Shown here in pieces: positions 44,244-52,959 of a DNA stretch of 64,000 nucleotides. The number at the start of each line of letters is the position of its first letter. The first letter of the stretch is position 1. Source of the stretch: Consotaella aegiceratis. Lineage in GTDB: Bacteria; Pseudomonadota; Alphaproteobacteria; Rhizobiales; Rhizobiaceae. The DNA is taken from NCBI RefSeq assembly GCF_036541425.1, contig NZ_JAZHFT010000003.1:1-64000 (forward strand), read 5' to 3'. A program made the translations under genes and the position numbers. The notes beneath the pieces were generated by a model that worked only from the letters and a program-made list of their open reading frames with translations, did not search any database and had not been told where the DNA came from.

Positions 44244-45626
44244 TCAGTCGCCCGGACCCATGCCGAAGCTCGGATCGCGCTCGAAGTCGGCGAGCAGGTC
44301 GCGCGGCTTCAGCCGGTACTGGCGCGAAAAGCGCTCGGGCGCCGGCAGGATCTTCGGCGCATGGCCTTCTTCGATCTCGGCGATCCAGGCGAGCAGCCGC
44401 GCCTTCAAATCGTCCGCGACACCGCGGAAGACCGGCATGCCGGCGAGGTTGACCATCTCGTAGGGATCGGCGTCGAGATCGTAGAGATAGACTTCGCGAT
44501 AGACGTCGGCGCGCGGCTGGTCCGCGTCGTACTCGGCAGTGACGCCATACTTCCAACGGTGGGTGCGCAGCGCCCGACCGGTCTCCGTCTCGCTGATCTG
44601 GAAGAACGCTTCCTGCCGCCACGGCGCGCGGGCGTCGCGGACGACGGGCATGATCGACTGGCCGGTCATCGAGGCTGGTACCTTTAGGCCGGCCGCGTCG
44701 ATCAGGGTCGGGGCGATGTCCGGTGTCTGGAACAGCGCGCGGACCTGGCCGCCGCCCATGAAGCCGGGGCCGGTGATCATCGTGGGCACGCGCACCGCGC
44801 TCTCGTGGCAGGAGCGCTTGTACTCCGAATTGCGGGTCTTGAAGTGGCAGGCGTGGTCGGAGGTGAACATGACGATGGTGTCGTCGGCCATGCCGAGGCT
44901 CTTCAGAGCGTCCATCAGCCGTCCGAACGCCTCGTCCAGGCGCTTGACCATGCCGTAGTAGCCGCCGAGGTGCCAGGCGCTGGTGCCCTGCAGCGCGGCG
45001 AGATCGGGCGGCGTCCATTGCTGTGCCGTCATCGCCTCGCGATAGCCGTCCGGCGGCGGATAATCGTCGGTGTGGTTCTGGTGGTGCGGTTCGAGGAAGG
45101 AGACGAACAGCAGGAACGGCTCCTCGCGATGGGCGTCGCAATAGCGGATGGCGGCGTCGGTGATGGCGTCGACCCGGTAGCCGGGAAGCGTCTTCTCGGC
45201 GCCGTTCTCGTCGAAGAGCACGCAGTCGTAGGCATCGGAGACGAATTCGAGATGGTTCGCGGCGAGCCAGCTCCGATAGCCGCCGCGCTGATGCGGCGGC
45301 ACCGGGTCGGTCTCGGCCAGATGCCACTTGCCGATATAGCCGGTGGTGTAGCTGGCGCGCGCGAAGGTGCCCGCCAGTGTGGCGTGCTCGTCCGGCAGCG
45401 GGATCTCGTTGCGGAAGACGCCGGTCTGGGTGGCGTAGCGGCCGGTCTGCACGCAGGCGCGCGACGGCCCGCACAGCGGCTGGGCGGCGAAGGAGTGGTA
45501 GATATGCGTTCCGGCGCGCGCCAGCCGGTCGAAGTTCGGCGTCAGCCCCATCGGGTTGCCGTGCAGTCCGGTGGTGTCGTGGCGCTGCTGGTCGGTGAAG
45601 AAGACGATGACGTTGGGCTGGCGCAT
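44244..45626 (-). CDS. Sulfatase family protein (FGly-type)
   Basis: A 460-residue hydrolase of the alkaline-phosphatase fold. The maturation motif C52-G-P-S-R56 (CxPSR) indicates a formylglycine sulfatase; metal ligands are visible at FFTDQQ near the N-terminus and in TSDHACHF. No signal peptide is present, so it acts in the cytoplasm on an imported sulfate ester (or possibly a phosphonate or phosphodiester, as some relatives do). Last gene of the LacI-linked operon, 15 bases after the phosphatase gene. No FGly-generating enzyme is encoded in the window. Confidence 0.92.
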   Translation of the reverse strand: MRQPNVIVFFTDQQRHDTTGLHGNPMGLTPNFDRLARAGTHIYHSFAAQPLCGPSRACVQTGRYATQTGVFRNEIPLPDEHATLAGTFARASYTTGYIGKWHLAETDPVPPHQRGGYRSWLAANHLEFVSDAYDCVLFDENGAEKTLPGYRVDAITDAAIRYCDAHREEPFLLFVSFLEPHHQNHTDDYPPPDGYREAMTAQQWTPPDLAALQGTSAWHLGGYYGMVKRLDEAFGRLMDALKSLGMADDTIVMFTSDHACHFKTRNSEYKRSCHESAVRVPTMITGPGFMGGGQVRALFQTPDIAPTLIDAAGLKVPASMTGQSIMPVVRDARAPWRQEAFFQISETETGRALRTHRWKYGVTAEYDADQPRADVYREVYLYDLDADPYEMVNLAGMPVFRGVADDLKARLLAWIAEIEEGHAPKILPAPERFSRQYRLKPRDLLADFERDPSFGMGPGD

Positions 45627-45641
45627 GGGATGTCTCGAAGG

Positions 45642-46541
45642 TCAGACGGCGATGATGTCGCGCAGGTCGCGCTCGGCGCCGGGCGCGGCGGCGAAGACGG
45701 GACGGCGCTCGGTCCAGTCGGCGCCGAGGCGGAAGTCGTCGGCGACGCCGCCCGCCTCCTTGACGATCAGCAGGCCAGCGACGCAGTCCCAGGGGCTGAG
45801 GTGCGGTTCGAAGAAGCCGACATAGTGGCCGGCGGCGACGTGGGCGAGGCTGAGCGCCGCCGAGCCGCTGCGCATGTAGACGCCGCCAGCGGCTAGCAGC
45901 CGCTCGATGATGCCGCCCACCTGCCGCGCCTGGGCCGCCCGTCCGGCGCTGATCACGGTCAGTCCGTTGCCGACGCAGCCGGCGGCGTCGACGGCGATCG
46001 GATGGTCGTCGCAGAAGGCCCCGCCGCCTTCGACCGCCCAATAGAGCCGGTCTGTGCACGGCTCGAGAACGAGGCCGATGACCGGGCGACCGGCCTCCAG
46101 CACGGCGATCACCACCGACCAGGAGCGCAGTCCGTGCAGGAAGCTGCCGGTGCCGTCGATCGGATCGACGATCCAGGTCCAACGGGAGGCTCCGGATTGA
46201 TGACCGTATTCCTCGCCGACGAGGCCGTCGTCGGGGAACCGGGAGCAGATGGCGTCGCGGATGGTCTCTTCCACCTCTCTGTCGGCGGCGCTCACCGTGT
46301 CCTGCGGGCCGGTCTTGGTGGCGACGTCGAGAGTGCGGTAGCGGCGGAAGTGATCGAGGGCGATGGCGCCGGCGTCGCGGATCAGCTGGCGCGCCAGGGC
46401 GAATCGGGCCTCGCGGTCGGAGGACATGGAAGGCAGGGGCATGACGTTCGGAATCTCGGTTCGGGACGAGGCAAGAGGATGCGGCCGCGCGGTGTCCGCC
46501 GGCGTCTGCCGCGACGCCGGCGGCGGGCCGGGGTCGCTCAC
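45642..46541 (-). CDS. Inositol monophosphatase family protein
   Basis: An IMPase-fold Mg2+-dependent phosphatase. Signature residues are intact: VGEEYG, WIVDPIDGTGSFLHG and WDCVAGLLIVKEAGG. GTG 46541 overlaps the upstream stop (GTGA) and is preceded by AGAGG, giving 299 residues with a 38-residue unconserved N-terminal extension; ATG 46427 would give the usual family length of about 261. It may dephosphorylate inositol phosphate or another sugar phosphate released by the adjacent phosphodiesterase; substrate cannot be fixed from sequence. Confidence 0.9.
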   Translation of the reverse strand: MSDPGPPPASRQTPADTARPHPLASSRTEIPNVMPLPSMSSDREARFALARQLIRDAGAIALDHFRRYRTLDVATKTGPQDTVSAADREVEETIRDAICSRFPDDGLVGEEYGHQSGASRWTWIVDPIDGTGSFLHGLRSWSVVIAVLEAGRPVIGLVLEPCTDRLYWAVEGGGAFCDDHPIAVDAAGCVGNGLTVISAGRAAQARQVGGIIERLLAAGGVYMRSGSAALSLAHVAAGHYVGFFEPHLSPWDCVAGLLIVKEAGGVADDFRLGADWTERRPVFAAAPGAERDLRDIIAV

Positions 46542-47989
46542 GACCGCCTCTTCAGGGCGGCGAGCAGCAGGTCGGCGCGGTTGAGATTGATCATCTCCGG
46601 GCGGAGCGCGGCGATCCGGTCGAAGATGGCGGGATCATCGCCGAAATAATGCAGCATCGGACGGATGCCGGCTTTGCGGCAGAGGTCGGATTCGACCTCC
46701 CAGCGGTCGAGCTGAATCTCGCAGATCGCCGGGGCCAATGCGTCCTGCATCGCCTCGAACGAGGCGTGATGGCCGATGTTCGACTTGATGGTCGCGGCCG
46801 GGCAGAGCGCGTTGATCTCGGCGAGCAGTCCGCGGTTCTCCGACCAGAAGAAGCAGTCGCCGAGGAAGCCCATCTCCTCGACCAGGGCGACGAGCTTGGC
46901 GGCGGGCACCGACTTGTTCTCGATGTACATGCGCCGGCCGTAGGCCTGGCAGAGGGCGATCGCCTCGCGCAGCGTCTGCAGCCGCTCGTCCCGATAGAAC
47001 GGCGAAAACCAGCTGCCGGCATCGAGCGCCTTCAGGTCCGCGAGCGTCCGTTCGCCGACCGGCCCTTGGCCATCGGTCGTCCGGTCGAGCGTCGCGTCGT
47101 GGATGACGATGATCTCGCCGTCGGCGCTTTCGCGCACGTCGAGTTCCAGCCAGTCGCAGCCCATGTCGTAGGCGAGCTTGGCGGCGGCGGCCGTGTTTTC
47201 GGGCGCCAGATGGTTGACACCGCGATGGCAGACCACCTCGATGCCGGTCACGCCGAGGCTGCGGAAGCCGCCGATGAGCTCCGGCTGGTCGGAGCAGATG
47301 CCGAGGACGGGCAGCGCGAGGAGTGCGTCGAGCACGGTGGGGCGTTCCTCGTGCCAGAGCACGATGCCAAGCCCGCGTCGCTCAGCCTCGGCGATCAGCT
47401 CCGGCGTCACCAGGGTCTGCGGCGTCGGCCCGCCGCGCTCCCAGCACAGATGGATGATGTCGGCGCCGCTGTCCTCGGCGCGGGCGAACGGATCCTCGCC
47501 GAGGCGGACCAGTACAGCCACGGGCCAGGGGCAGTCGGCGGCGACGAGGTCGCGAACGTGGCCGGTGTCGAAGCTGCCGAGCGCGGCACGGCGAAATCCC
47601 TTGGCGGCGAGAACTTCCATCGCCGCCGCGCCGGCACCCTCCGCCTTCATCTCGACATAGAGGCTCTGATCGAGCGTTGCGGCGAGATCCACGACTTCGG
47701 CCAGCGTCGGCAGGGCCGGCGCCCGTTCGCGCAGCGTCGCCAGCGGCAGCGCCGCGATCTCGCCCTCGACGCCGTGGACGCGGGCCAGCGCGGCGTCGTG
47801 AGAGACGACGGCGACGCCGTCGGCGGTGAGGCGAACGTCGAGTTCCCACATCTCGGCGCCGAGTTCGGCGGCGGCACGGAAGGAGGCAAGGGTGTTCTCC
47901 CGCGCGTGCGCCGAGGCGCCGCGATGGCCGATGCCGAGGGGACGTCCGTCTCTCCGCGCCGGCCACGGATACCGAACGTCTCGGCTCAC
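46538..47989 (-). CDS. Double-domain glycerophosphodiester phosphodiesterase
   Basis: A 483-residue protein with two consecutive GDPD domains (about 15-225 and 235-483). Both retain the catalytic pattern: GHRGASAHARENT with ELDVR and SHD in the first, CHRGVNHLAPENT with ELDVR and IHDATLDRTTDG in the second. GDPD enzymes split glycerophosphodiesters into glycerol-3-phosphate and an alcohol. No signal peptide, so it is cytoplasmic. The GTG start at 47989 overlaps the ATPase stop (GTGA). Tandem catalytic GDPD domains in one chain are uncommon in transporter operons. Confidence 0.9.
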   Translation of the reverse strand: MSRDVRYPWPARRDGRPLGIGHRGASAHARENTLASFRAAAELGAEMWELDVRLTADGVAVVSHDAALARVHGVEGEIAALPLATLRERAPALPTLAEVVDLAATLDQSLYVEMKAEGAGAAAMEVLAAKGFRRAALGSFDTGHVRDLVAADCPWPVAVLVRLGEDPFARAEDSGADIIHLCWERGGPTPQTLVTPELIAEAERRGLGIVLWHEERPTVLDALLALPVLGICSDQPELIGGFRSLGVTGIEVVCHRGVNHLAPENTAAAAKLAYDMGCDWLELDVRESADGEIIVIHDATLDRTTDGQGPVGERTLADLKALDAGSWFSPFYRDERLQTLREAIALCQAYGRRMYIENKSVPAAKLVALVEEMGFLGDCFFWSENRGLLAEINALCPAATIKSNIGHHASFEAMQDALAPAICEIQLDRWEVESDLCRKAGIRPMLHYFGDDPAIFDRIAALRPEMINLNRADLLLAALKRRS

Positions 47990-49050
47990 AGCGTCGCCCC
48001 GTTCGCGTCGAACACCAGCAGACGCTCGACGTCGAGCGGCCAGGTCACGGCGTCGCCGATGGCGACGTCGTCGCGCGCCGGCTGGACCGAGCGCAGCACC
48101 GCGCCCGGCGCCACCTCCACGTCGAACAGCGACTCGCGCCCCTGCGGCTCGACGAAGGTGACACGACCGGCGATGGTCGTGCTGCCCACCGTGCCGAAAT
48201 GTTCCGGCCGCACCCCGACCGTCACCGGCTGGCCGAGGCCGAGCCCGCCGAGCCGCGAAGGCAGCGGCAGGGTCAGGCCCTGCGCCGTCTCGAAGCGACC
48301 TTCTGCCACCACCTTGCCCTCCAGGAAGACGATCGGCGGATTGCCGAGGAAGCCGGCGACGAACTGGTTGACCGGGTTGCGGTACATGTCCGCGGGCTTC
48401 GCCATCTGCTGAATCTCGCCCTTGCGCATGATGGCGATGCGGTCGCACATCGACATCGCTTCTACCTGGTCATGGGTCACCAGAATAGCGGTGATGCCCG
48501 TTTCCAGCTGGATGCGGCGGATCTCGGAGCGCATCTCCAGCCGGAGCTTGGCGTCGAGATTGGCGAGCGGCTCGTCGAGCAGCAGAACGTCGGGCTTGCG
48601 CACCAGGGCGCGGGCGAGGGCGACGCGCTGCTGCTGGCCGCCCGACAGCTCGGCCGGACGACGGTCGAGCAGTTCCTCGATGTGGATCAGCCGGGCGATG
48701 TCGTGGACCTCGCGCTCGATGTCGGCCGGTTTCATCCTCTGCTTCTGGATCGACAGCGGAAAGGCGATGTTATCGCGCACCCGCATGTGTGGGTAGAGCG
48801 CGTAGTTCTGGAACACGACGCCGACATTGCGCTTCTGGCTCGGCAGGTTGCTGACGTCGCGATCGCCGAACAGGATGCGCCCGCCATTGACCCGGTGGAT
48901 GCCGCAGATGGCGAACAGCGTCGTCGACTTGCCGCAGCCCGAGGGACCGAGCAGCGCGATCATCTCGCCGTCGTTGACGGTGAGATTCATGTCCTTGATG
49001 ACGACGTAGTCGCCAAAGGTCTTGGTGAAATTGTCGAGGACGACCTGCAT
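47986..49050 (-). CDS. Sugar-type ABC importer ATPase (UgpC/MsmK-like)
   Basis: A 354-residue ATPase with Walker A GPSGCGKST, signature LSGGQQQRVALARA and Walker B VLLLDEPLANLD, plus the C-terminal TOBE/MalK-type regulatory domain (VTVGVRPEHFG). Starts at ATG 49050, sharing one base with the permease stop (TGATG). Together with the two permeases and the binding protein upstream it forms a CUT1-family importer. Its link to a GDPD gene recalls the ugp glycerophosphodiester system. Confidence 0.94.
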   Translation of the reverse strand: MQVVLDNFTKTFGDYVVIKDMNLTVNDGEMIALLGPSGCGKSTTLFAICGIHRVNGGRILFGDRDVSNLPSQKRNVGVVFQNYALYPHMRVRDNIAFPLSIQKQRMKPADIEREVHDIARLIHIEELLDRRPAELSGGQQQRVALARALVRKPDVLLLDEPLANLDAKLRLEMRSEIRRIQLETGITAILVTHDQVEAMSMCDRIAIMRKGEIQQMAKPADMYRNPVNQFVAGFLGNPPIVFLEGKVVAEGRFETAQGLTLPLPSRLGGLGLGQPVTVGVRPEHFGTVGSTTIAGRVTFVEPQGRESLFDVEVAPGAVLRSVQPARDDVAIGDAVTWPLDVERLLVFDANGATL

Positions 49051-49874
49051 CAGCCTTTCGTGCCTCCGCCGAAGATGTTCATGAGCTTGTTCTGGAAGAT
49101 GATGAAGAGAAGGATGATCGGCAGGGTGTAGAACAGGCCGACCGACTTGAAGAGATTGAAGTCGAAGGTGAGCGCGTCGGCGTTCGAGAGCTCGTTCAGG
49201 AACACCGAAAGCACGCGGAAGTCGGAGGAGGGCGACAGGATCCGGGGCAGCAGGTATTCGCTCCAGCCGTCGATGAAGGCGAAGACGCCGAGCGCCACCA
49301 GGCCAGGCTTGATCTGCGGCAGGATGAGCCGGCGCCAGACCGTGAAGCGGCTGGCCCCGTCCTGGACGCCGGCCATCTCGATCTCCCACGGTACGGCGTC
49401 GTAAAACCCCTTCATCACCCAGATGCCGAACGGCAGGAACAGCGTGCCCTTGACCAGGATCACGCCGATCATGCTGTCGTAGAGGCCGGTGAAGTTCAGC
49501 ACCAGGAAGGTGCCGATGATGAGCGTCACTGCCGGAAAGGCATGCATGACCAGGATGCCGGCGAGAAAGAAGCGCCGGAACGGCAGGTTCAGCCGCGAGA
49601 TGGCGTAGCCGGCGGTGGACGAGATCGACAGGACGATCGCCACCATCGAGAACGCCAGGATGAGGCTGTTTCGCGTGGCAGGCCAGACGCTGCCGATGGC
49701 CGTGCCGTGGAACAGGAAGTCCCAGTGGCGCAGGGTGAACGACGTCGGGATGAGCGATCCCGGCGGCGCGTCGGTGACGGTGTCGAGGATCAGGAAGCCA
49801 TACATGATGAACAGCGGCAGGCTGATCAGCACGAGGATCGCGATGATCGGCAGGACGGCGAAGTTGCGTGTCAT
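49050..49874 (-). CDS. Sugar-type ABC importer permease 2 (MalG/UgpE-like)
   Basis: A 274-residue inner-membrane protein with six helices. The EAA loop reads EIEMAGVQDGASRFTVWRRL, in which the helix-loop-helix contacts the ATPase. It is 12 bases after permease 1 and overlaps the ATPase gene by one base. It is the second half of the import channel. Confidence 0.93.
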   Translation of the reverse strand: MTRNFAVLPIIAILVLISLPLFIMYGFLILDTVTDAPPGSLIPTSFTLRHWDFLFHGTAIGSVWPATRNSLILAFSMVAIVLSISSTAGYAISRLNLPFRRFFLAGILVMHAFPAVTLIIGTFLVLNFTGLYDSMIGVILVKGTLFLPFGIWVMKGFYDAVPWEIEMAGVQDGASRFTVWRRLILPQIKPGLVALGVFAFIDGWSEYLLPRILSPSSDFRVLSVFLNELSNADALTFDFNLFKSVGLFYTLPIILLFIIFQNKLMNIFGGGTKG

Positions 49875-49886
49875 CTGGGGGCCTCC

Positions 49887-51215
49887 TCAGAACTCGATCC
49901 GCGGGGTGGAGACCAGATCATCGAACTTGAACAGGATCAGGTAGAGGATCGACAGGCTCAGCCCGATGACCACGAGGATCAGCGCCATGGCCGCGCCGAG
50001 CCCGTATTGCAGGTTGCCCGAGTAGTTGAAGAGCGCGGTGTGGAAGGCCTCCAGCGCCCAGACCGTGGTGGTGCTGCCCGGCCCGCCATTGGTGGTCAGC
50101 CAGATCTGCTCGTAGGAGGAAAGCAGCGACAGGGTCTGGTAGCTGGTGACGAACAGGATCGGCCAGCGCATCTGCGGCAGGATGATGCGCGTCACCTGCT
50201 GCCAGCGGTTGGCGCCGTCCACCTCGCTCGCCCAGAGCTGCTGCATCGGGATTGTCCTGAGCGCGCCCGAGAACAGGATCAGCCCGAACGAGGCGCCGAT
50301 GAAGCCGTTGATCAGGATGATGACGGTCCAGGCGGTGGGCACCGACCCTTTCATGTAGTTGAAGGAAGGCAGGCCCAGATGCTCCGCCACGATCGGCAGG
50401 AAGCCATTGTCCCAGGTGAACCACTTCCACATGATCGCGTAGAGCACGACCGGCGTGATGCGCGGCAGCAGCCAGAGCGCGCTGAAGATGCTGGCGGTGC
50501 GCCGCGGCAGATAGAAGGTGGTGATCGCCAGGAACAGGCCGACGAGCACGTTGAAGGCGAGCGTGACGGCGACATAGAAGACGGTGTTGAGAATGATGCG
50601 CCAGGTGTCGGGGCGCTCCAGCAGCGTCTGGAAGTTGTCGGCGGTGAAGACCGGGCCGGTATAGGCGGCATCGACGATCTGCTCGCGCGTCTCTTCGGAC
50701 ACTCCGGGCGCCGAAGCCGCGAGCGCTTCGGCCACGTCCTGGCGGGTGTCGAAGCGCGTGTTCATCGCCGACTGGGTGAAGGCTTCCGCGGCGAGCTCCA
50801 GCTTGCGGATGCTGCGGGGTTTGGAGCGAAGCTGCTTCAGCGCGCGAACGAACTCGGTGTCGGTCTCGAAGGTCTTGCCGGAGAGCCTGTCCTCGATCTC
50901 GTCAACGAAATCCTCGTCGACGCCGGCAGCGCGGGCCTGGGCGATGCCTGTCTCGTCGACGACGTATTCGCCTTGCCCGATCGCCTCGATCGCGTCGGCC
51001 GGCACGCCCTGGTTGGAGAGCGAGCGCAGGAGATTGTCGGTGATCACGTATTCGCCGCGGCCGATGCCGGTCGAGGTGCTCATGTTGGTGAAGGCGAAGA
51101 TCGCGGTCAGCGCCACGGGGGCGAAGAACAGGGCGATCAGCAGCACCAATGCCGGGCTCAGGAACGCCAGTCCCAGCGCGCTTGTCTTGGGTTTCATCGT
51201 TTCAATGTCCGCCAC
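49887..51215 (-). CDS. Sugar-type ABC importer permease 1 (MalF/UgpA-like)
   Basis: A 442-residue permease, longer than usual for CUT1 systems (about 300) because about 130 hydrophilic residues (roughly 50-180) lie between the first and second helices. They should form a periplasmic domain reminiscent of the MalF P2 loop that contacts the binding protein. The EAA loop is near SEVDGANRWQQVTRIILPQM. ATG 51215 or the internal ATG 51197 (MKPKTSAL) may be the start. It follows the binding-protein gene by 75 bases. Confidence 0.92.
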   Translation of the reverse strand: MADIETMKPKTSALGLAFLSPALVLLIALFFAPVALTAIFAFTNMSTSTGIGRGEYVITDNLLRSLSNQGVPADAIEAIGQGEYVVDETGIAQARAAGVDEDFVDEIEDRLSGKTFETDTEFVRALKQLRSKPRSIRKLELAAEAFTQSAMNTRFDTRQDVAEALAASAPGVSEETREQIVDAAYTGPVFTADNFQTLLERPDTWRIILNTVFYVAVTLAFNVLVGLFLAITTFYLPRRTASIFSALWLLPRITPVVLYAIMWKWFTWDNGFLPIVAEHLGLPSFNYMKGSVPTAWTVIILINGFIGASFGLILFSGALRTIPMQQLWASEVDGANRWQQVTRIILPQMRWPILFVTSYQTLSLLSSYEQIWLTTNGGPGSTTTVWALEAFHTALFNYSGNLQYGLGAAMALILVVIGLSLSILYLILFKFDDLVSTPRIEF

Positions 51216-51290
51216 GGGAGGAGAGGGCAGGGCATGGGGCCCTGCCCGGACAGAAGGGTCGGCGGGAGGAGGGCTCCCGGTCCCGGCCTG

Positions 51291-52601
51291 TCAGCGGATG
51301 ATGATCTTGTCTCCCAGGCTCGATTCCACTTCCGCCTTGGCGTTGGCGACCGCCTGATCGACGCTGCTGGTGCCGGTCCATGCCGACTCCAGGCCCTTGT
51401 ACATCGCGGTCCAGTAGGCGCCGAAGTCGGCGGTGTTGGGAATCGCGTTGGTATGGGGCAGCAGATATTCGCTCGCCGCCGAGAGCCAGCGATCGTTCTG
51501 GTACATCGGGATCTCGGTCTCGTTCTCGCCGATGGCGAGATGGGCCGACTGCACCGCATGCAGCGCGTTGATGCGCGGATCGGAGGCGATGGTGACGAGC
51601 TGGGCGGCGATCGCCGCATCGTCATCGGTGCCTGCGCTCGACAGCAGATAGACGAGCGGATGGGTGATCGAGTTGGGCCGACCCTTGTCCTTCGTGCCCT
51701 GCGGGATCAGCGAGAACTGCACGGTATCGAAGAAGTCGGTCAGGCCGAACTGTTTGGTCCACTGGGCGTAATGCCAGGTGCCGCCGTCCCAGGCGCCGTA
51801 CTTGCCGGCCGAAACCGCGCGGTGCCACTCGTCCCAGTCGCCGCCGAGCCAGGTCTTGGAGACCACGCCCTTTTCGGTGGCGTCGACGAAGAACTGGTAC
51901 ATGTCGTGCATCGCCTGCTCGTCGAAGATGAGCTTGCCGCTCTCTTCATCGAGCATCTCGCCGCCGAAGCTCTGGTAGAACTGCCAGTAGTCGGGGCCGT
52001 TGTTGACGCGCGGCGCAAAGCCGTTGCCGGGCTCGATCGCGCCTTCGTCCTGCATCTTCTTCACGTCGTCGAGCATGTCGTAGAGCGTGTACTCGCCCTT
52101 CTGCACGCGGTCCGGCAGAGAATCGATCTGGTCGTCGGTCCAGCCAATCGCCTTCAAGGCCGGCTTGGAATAGAAAAAGACGCGCGCCTCGGCATCCTGC
52201 GGAATGCCCCAGATCTGGCCGTTGTACTGGGCGATCTCGATGAGGTTCGGATAGATCTGGTTCAGCGGCCAGGAATCGAAGTCGACGTAGTCCTCGATCG
52301 GCCGCAACAGGCTGGAAGCCGACCACGGGCCGATGTCCTCGTGACCCGAGACGATGATGTTGGGGGCGTTACCGGACTCGGCGGCCAGGGTCAGCGCCTG
52401 CTTGAAATCGTCCCAGCCGGTCCAGTTCTGCTTCTCGGCCGTGATCTGCAGGTCCTCGCCTTGCGCAGCGGCCTGGCGCTGCAGCATATCGGCGGCCATT
52501 TCGATCGCGTCGACGCGGTACATGGAATTTTCGTTCGTTCCACCAGCCCAGACCTTGATGGTGTAGGTCTCGGCCGCAGCGCCGGATGCGAGCCCGAACA
52601 T
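51291..52601 (-). CDS. Sugar-type ABC importer binding protein (signal peptide out of frame)
   Basis: An extracellular solute-binding protein family 1 domain, about 436 residues, starting in frame at MFGLASGAAAETYTIKVWAG. Only nine residues precede the mature-like region, far too few for export. A +1 frame begins at ATG 52647 with MSISNLKTSIFL, and one base fewer between 52602 and 52645 would join the two into a normal 25-residue signal peptide. So the gene is probably 51291-52647 with a single-base frameshift, real or from sequencing. First gene of the LacI-linked operon, with an operator-like palindrome just upstream. Confidence 0.85.
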   Translation of the reverse strand: MFGLASGAAAETYTIKVWAGGTNENSMYRVDAIEMAADMLQRQAAAQGEDLQITAEKQNWTGWDDFKQALTLAAESGNAPNIIVSGHEDIGPWSASSLLRPIEDYVDFDSWPLNQIYPNLIEIAQYNGQIWGIPQDAEARVFFYSKPALKAIGWTDDQIDSLPDRVQKGEYTLYDMLDDVKKMQDEGAIEPGNGFAPRVNNGPDYWQFYQSFGGEMLDEESGKLIFDEQAMHDMYQFFVDATEKGVVSKTWLGGDWDEWHRAVSAGKYGAWDGGTWHYAQWTKQFGLTDFFDTVQFSLIPQGTKDKGRPNSITHPLVYLLSSAGTDDDAAIAAQLVTIASDPRINALHAVQSAHLAIGENETEIPMYQNDRWLSAASEYLLPHTNAIPNTADFGAYWTAMYKGLESAWTGTSSVDQAVANAKAEVESSLGDKIIIR

Positions 52602-52647
52602 CAGGGCTGGATAGGAAAATGGACGTCTTGAGGTTCGAAATGGACAT
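52602..52647 (-). other. Detached signal-peptide start of the binding protein
   Basis: ATG 52647 encodes MSISNLKTSIFLSS, a good start of a Sec signal peptide, but in a frame that does not read into the binding-protein body. A T-run (ATTTTC, about 52617-52622) is a likely indel site. Confidence 0.7.
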
Positions 52648-52959
52648 GAAGGCCCCCGTTTAGTTTAGTGGCTTGCACTCGTGTGCAAACAGGGCTTAGC
52701 ATCACTTGTACGAAACTCGTATGTCAATGGAATTTTTGATCCAGCGCAAAGAGTGGCGCTTCCGGTGCCATTCGCGACGTGCGCCACGAGGATCGTTTAC
52801 CGAATTTCGTCTCGGTGGCTGGCCCAGGAGAAGGAGCGGCGTGGTCTTTCGCTCCAGCACCGTCGGAGCCCCCATGGCAGGGCGGAGCCCATGGCGGGAC
52901 ACGCTTAAGAAAGGCGCGCGACCAGTCTGTGCAGACGACGGTGGCCTGATGATCGAGAC
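52648..52959. other. Intergenic region with operator, before the sugar-importer operon
   Basis: 312 bases between the peptide-permease stop and the binding-protein start, both genes on the minus strand. It contains the second LacI-type palindrome and an AT-rich promoter-like stretch (about 52690-52745). Nothing else was recognised. Confidence 0.6.
52673..52688. promoter_or_regulatory. LacI-type operator, copy 2
   Basis: TTGCACTCGTGTGCAA differs by one base from the perfect palindrome at 43016-43031. It lies 25 bases upstream of ATG 52647, where a bound repressor would block the operon's promoter or early elongation. Finding the same 16-mer at both ends of the locus ties the operon to the LacI gene. 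Confidence 0.85.

Noticed and set aside
49542..52631. Open frame of about 1030 codons antisense to the sugar importer genes
   Set aside because: Antisense shadow across well-conserved ABC transporter genes.
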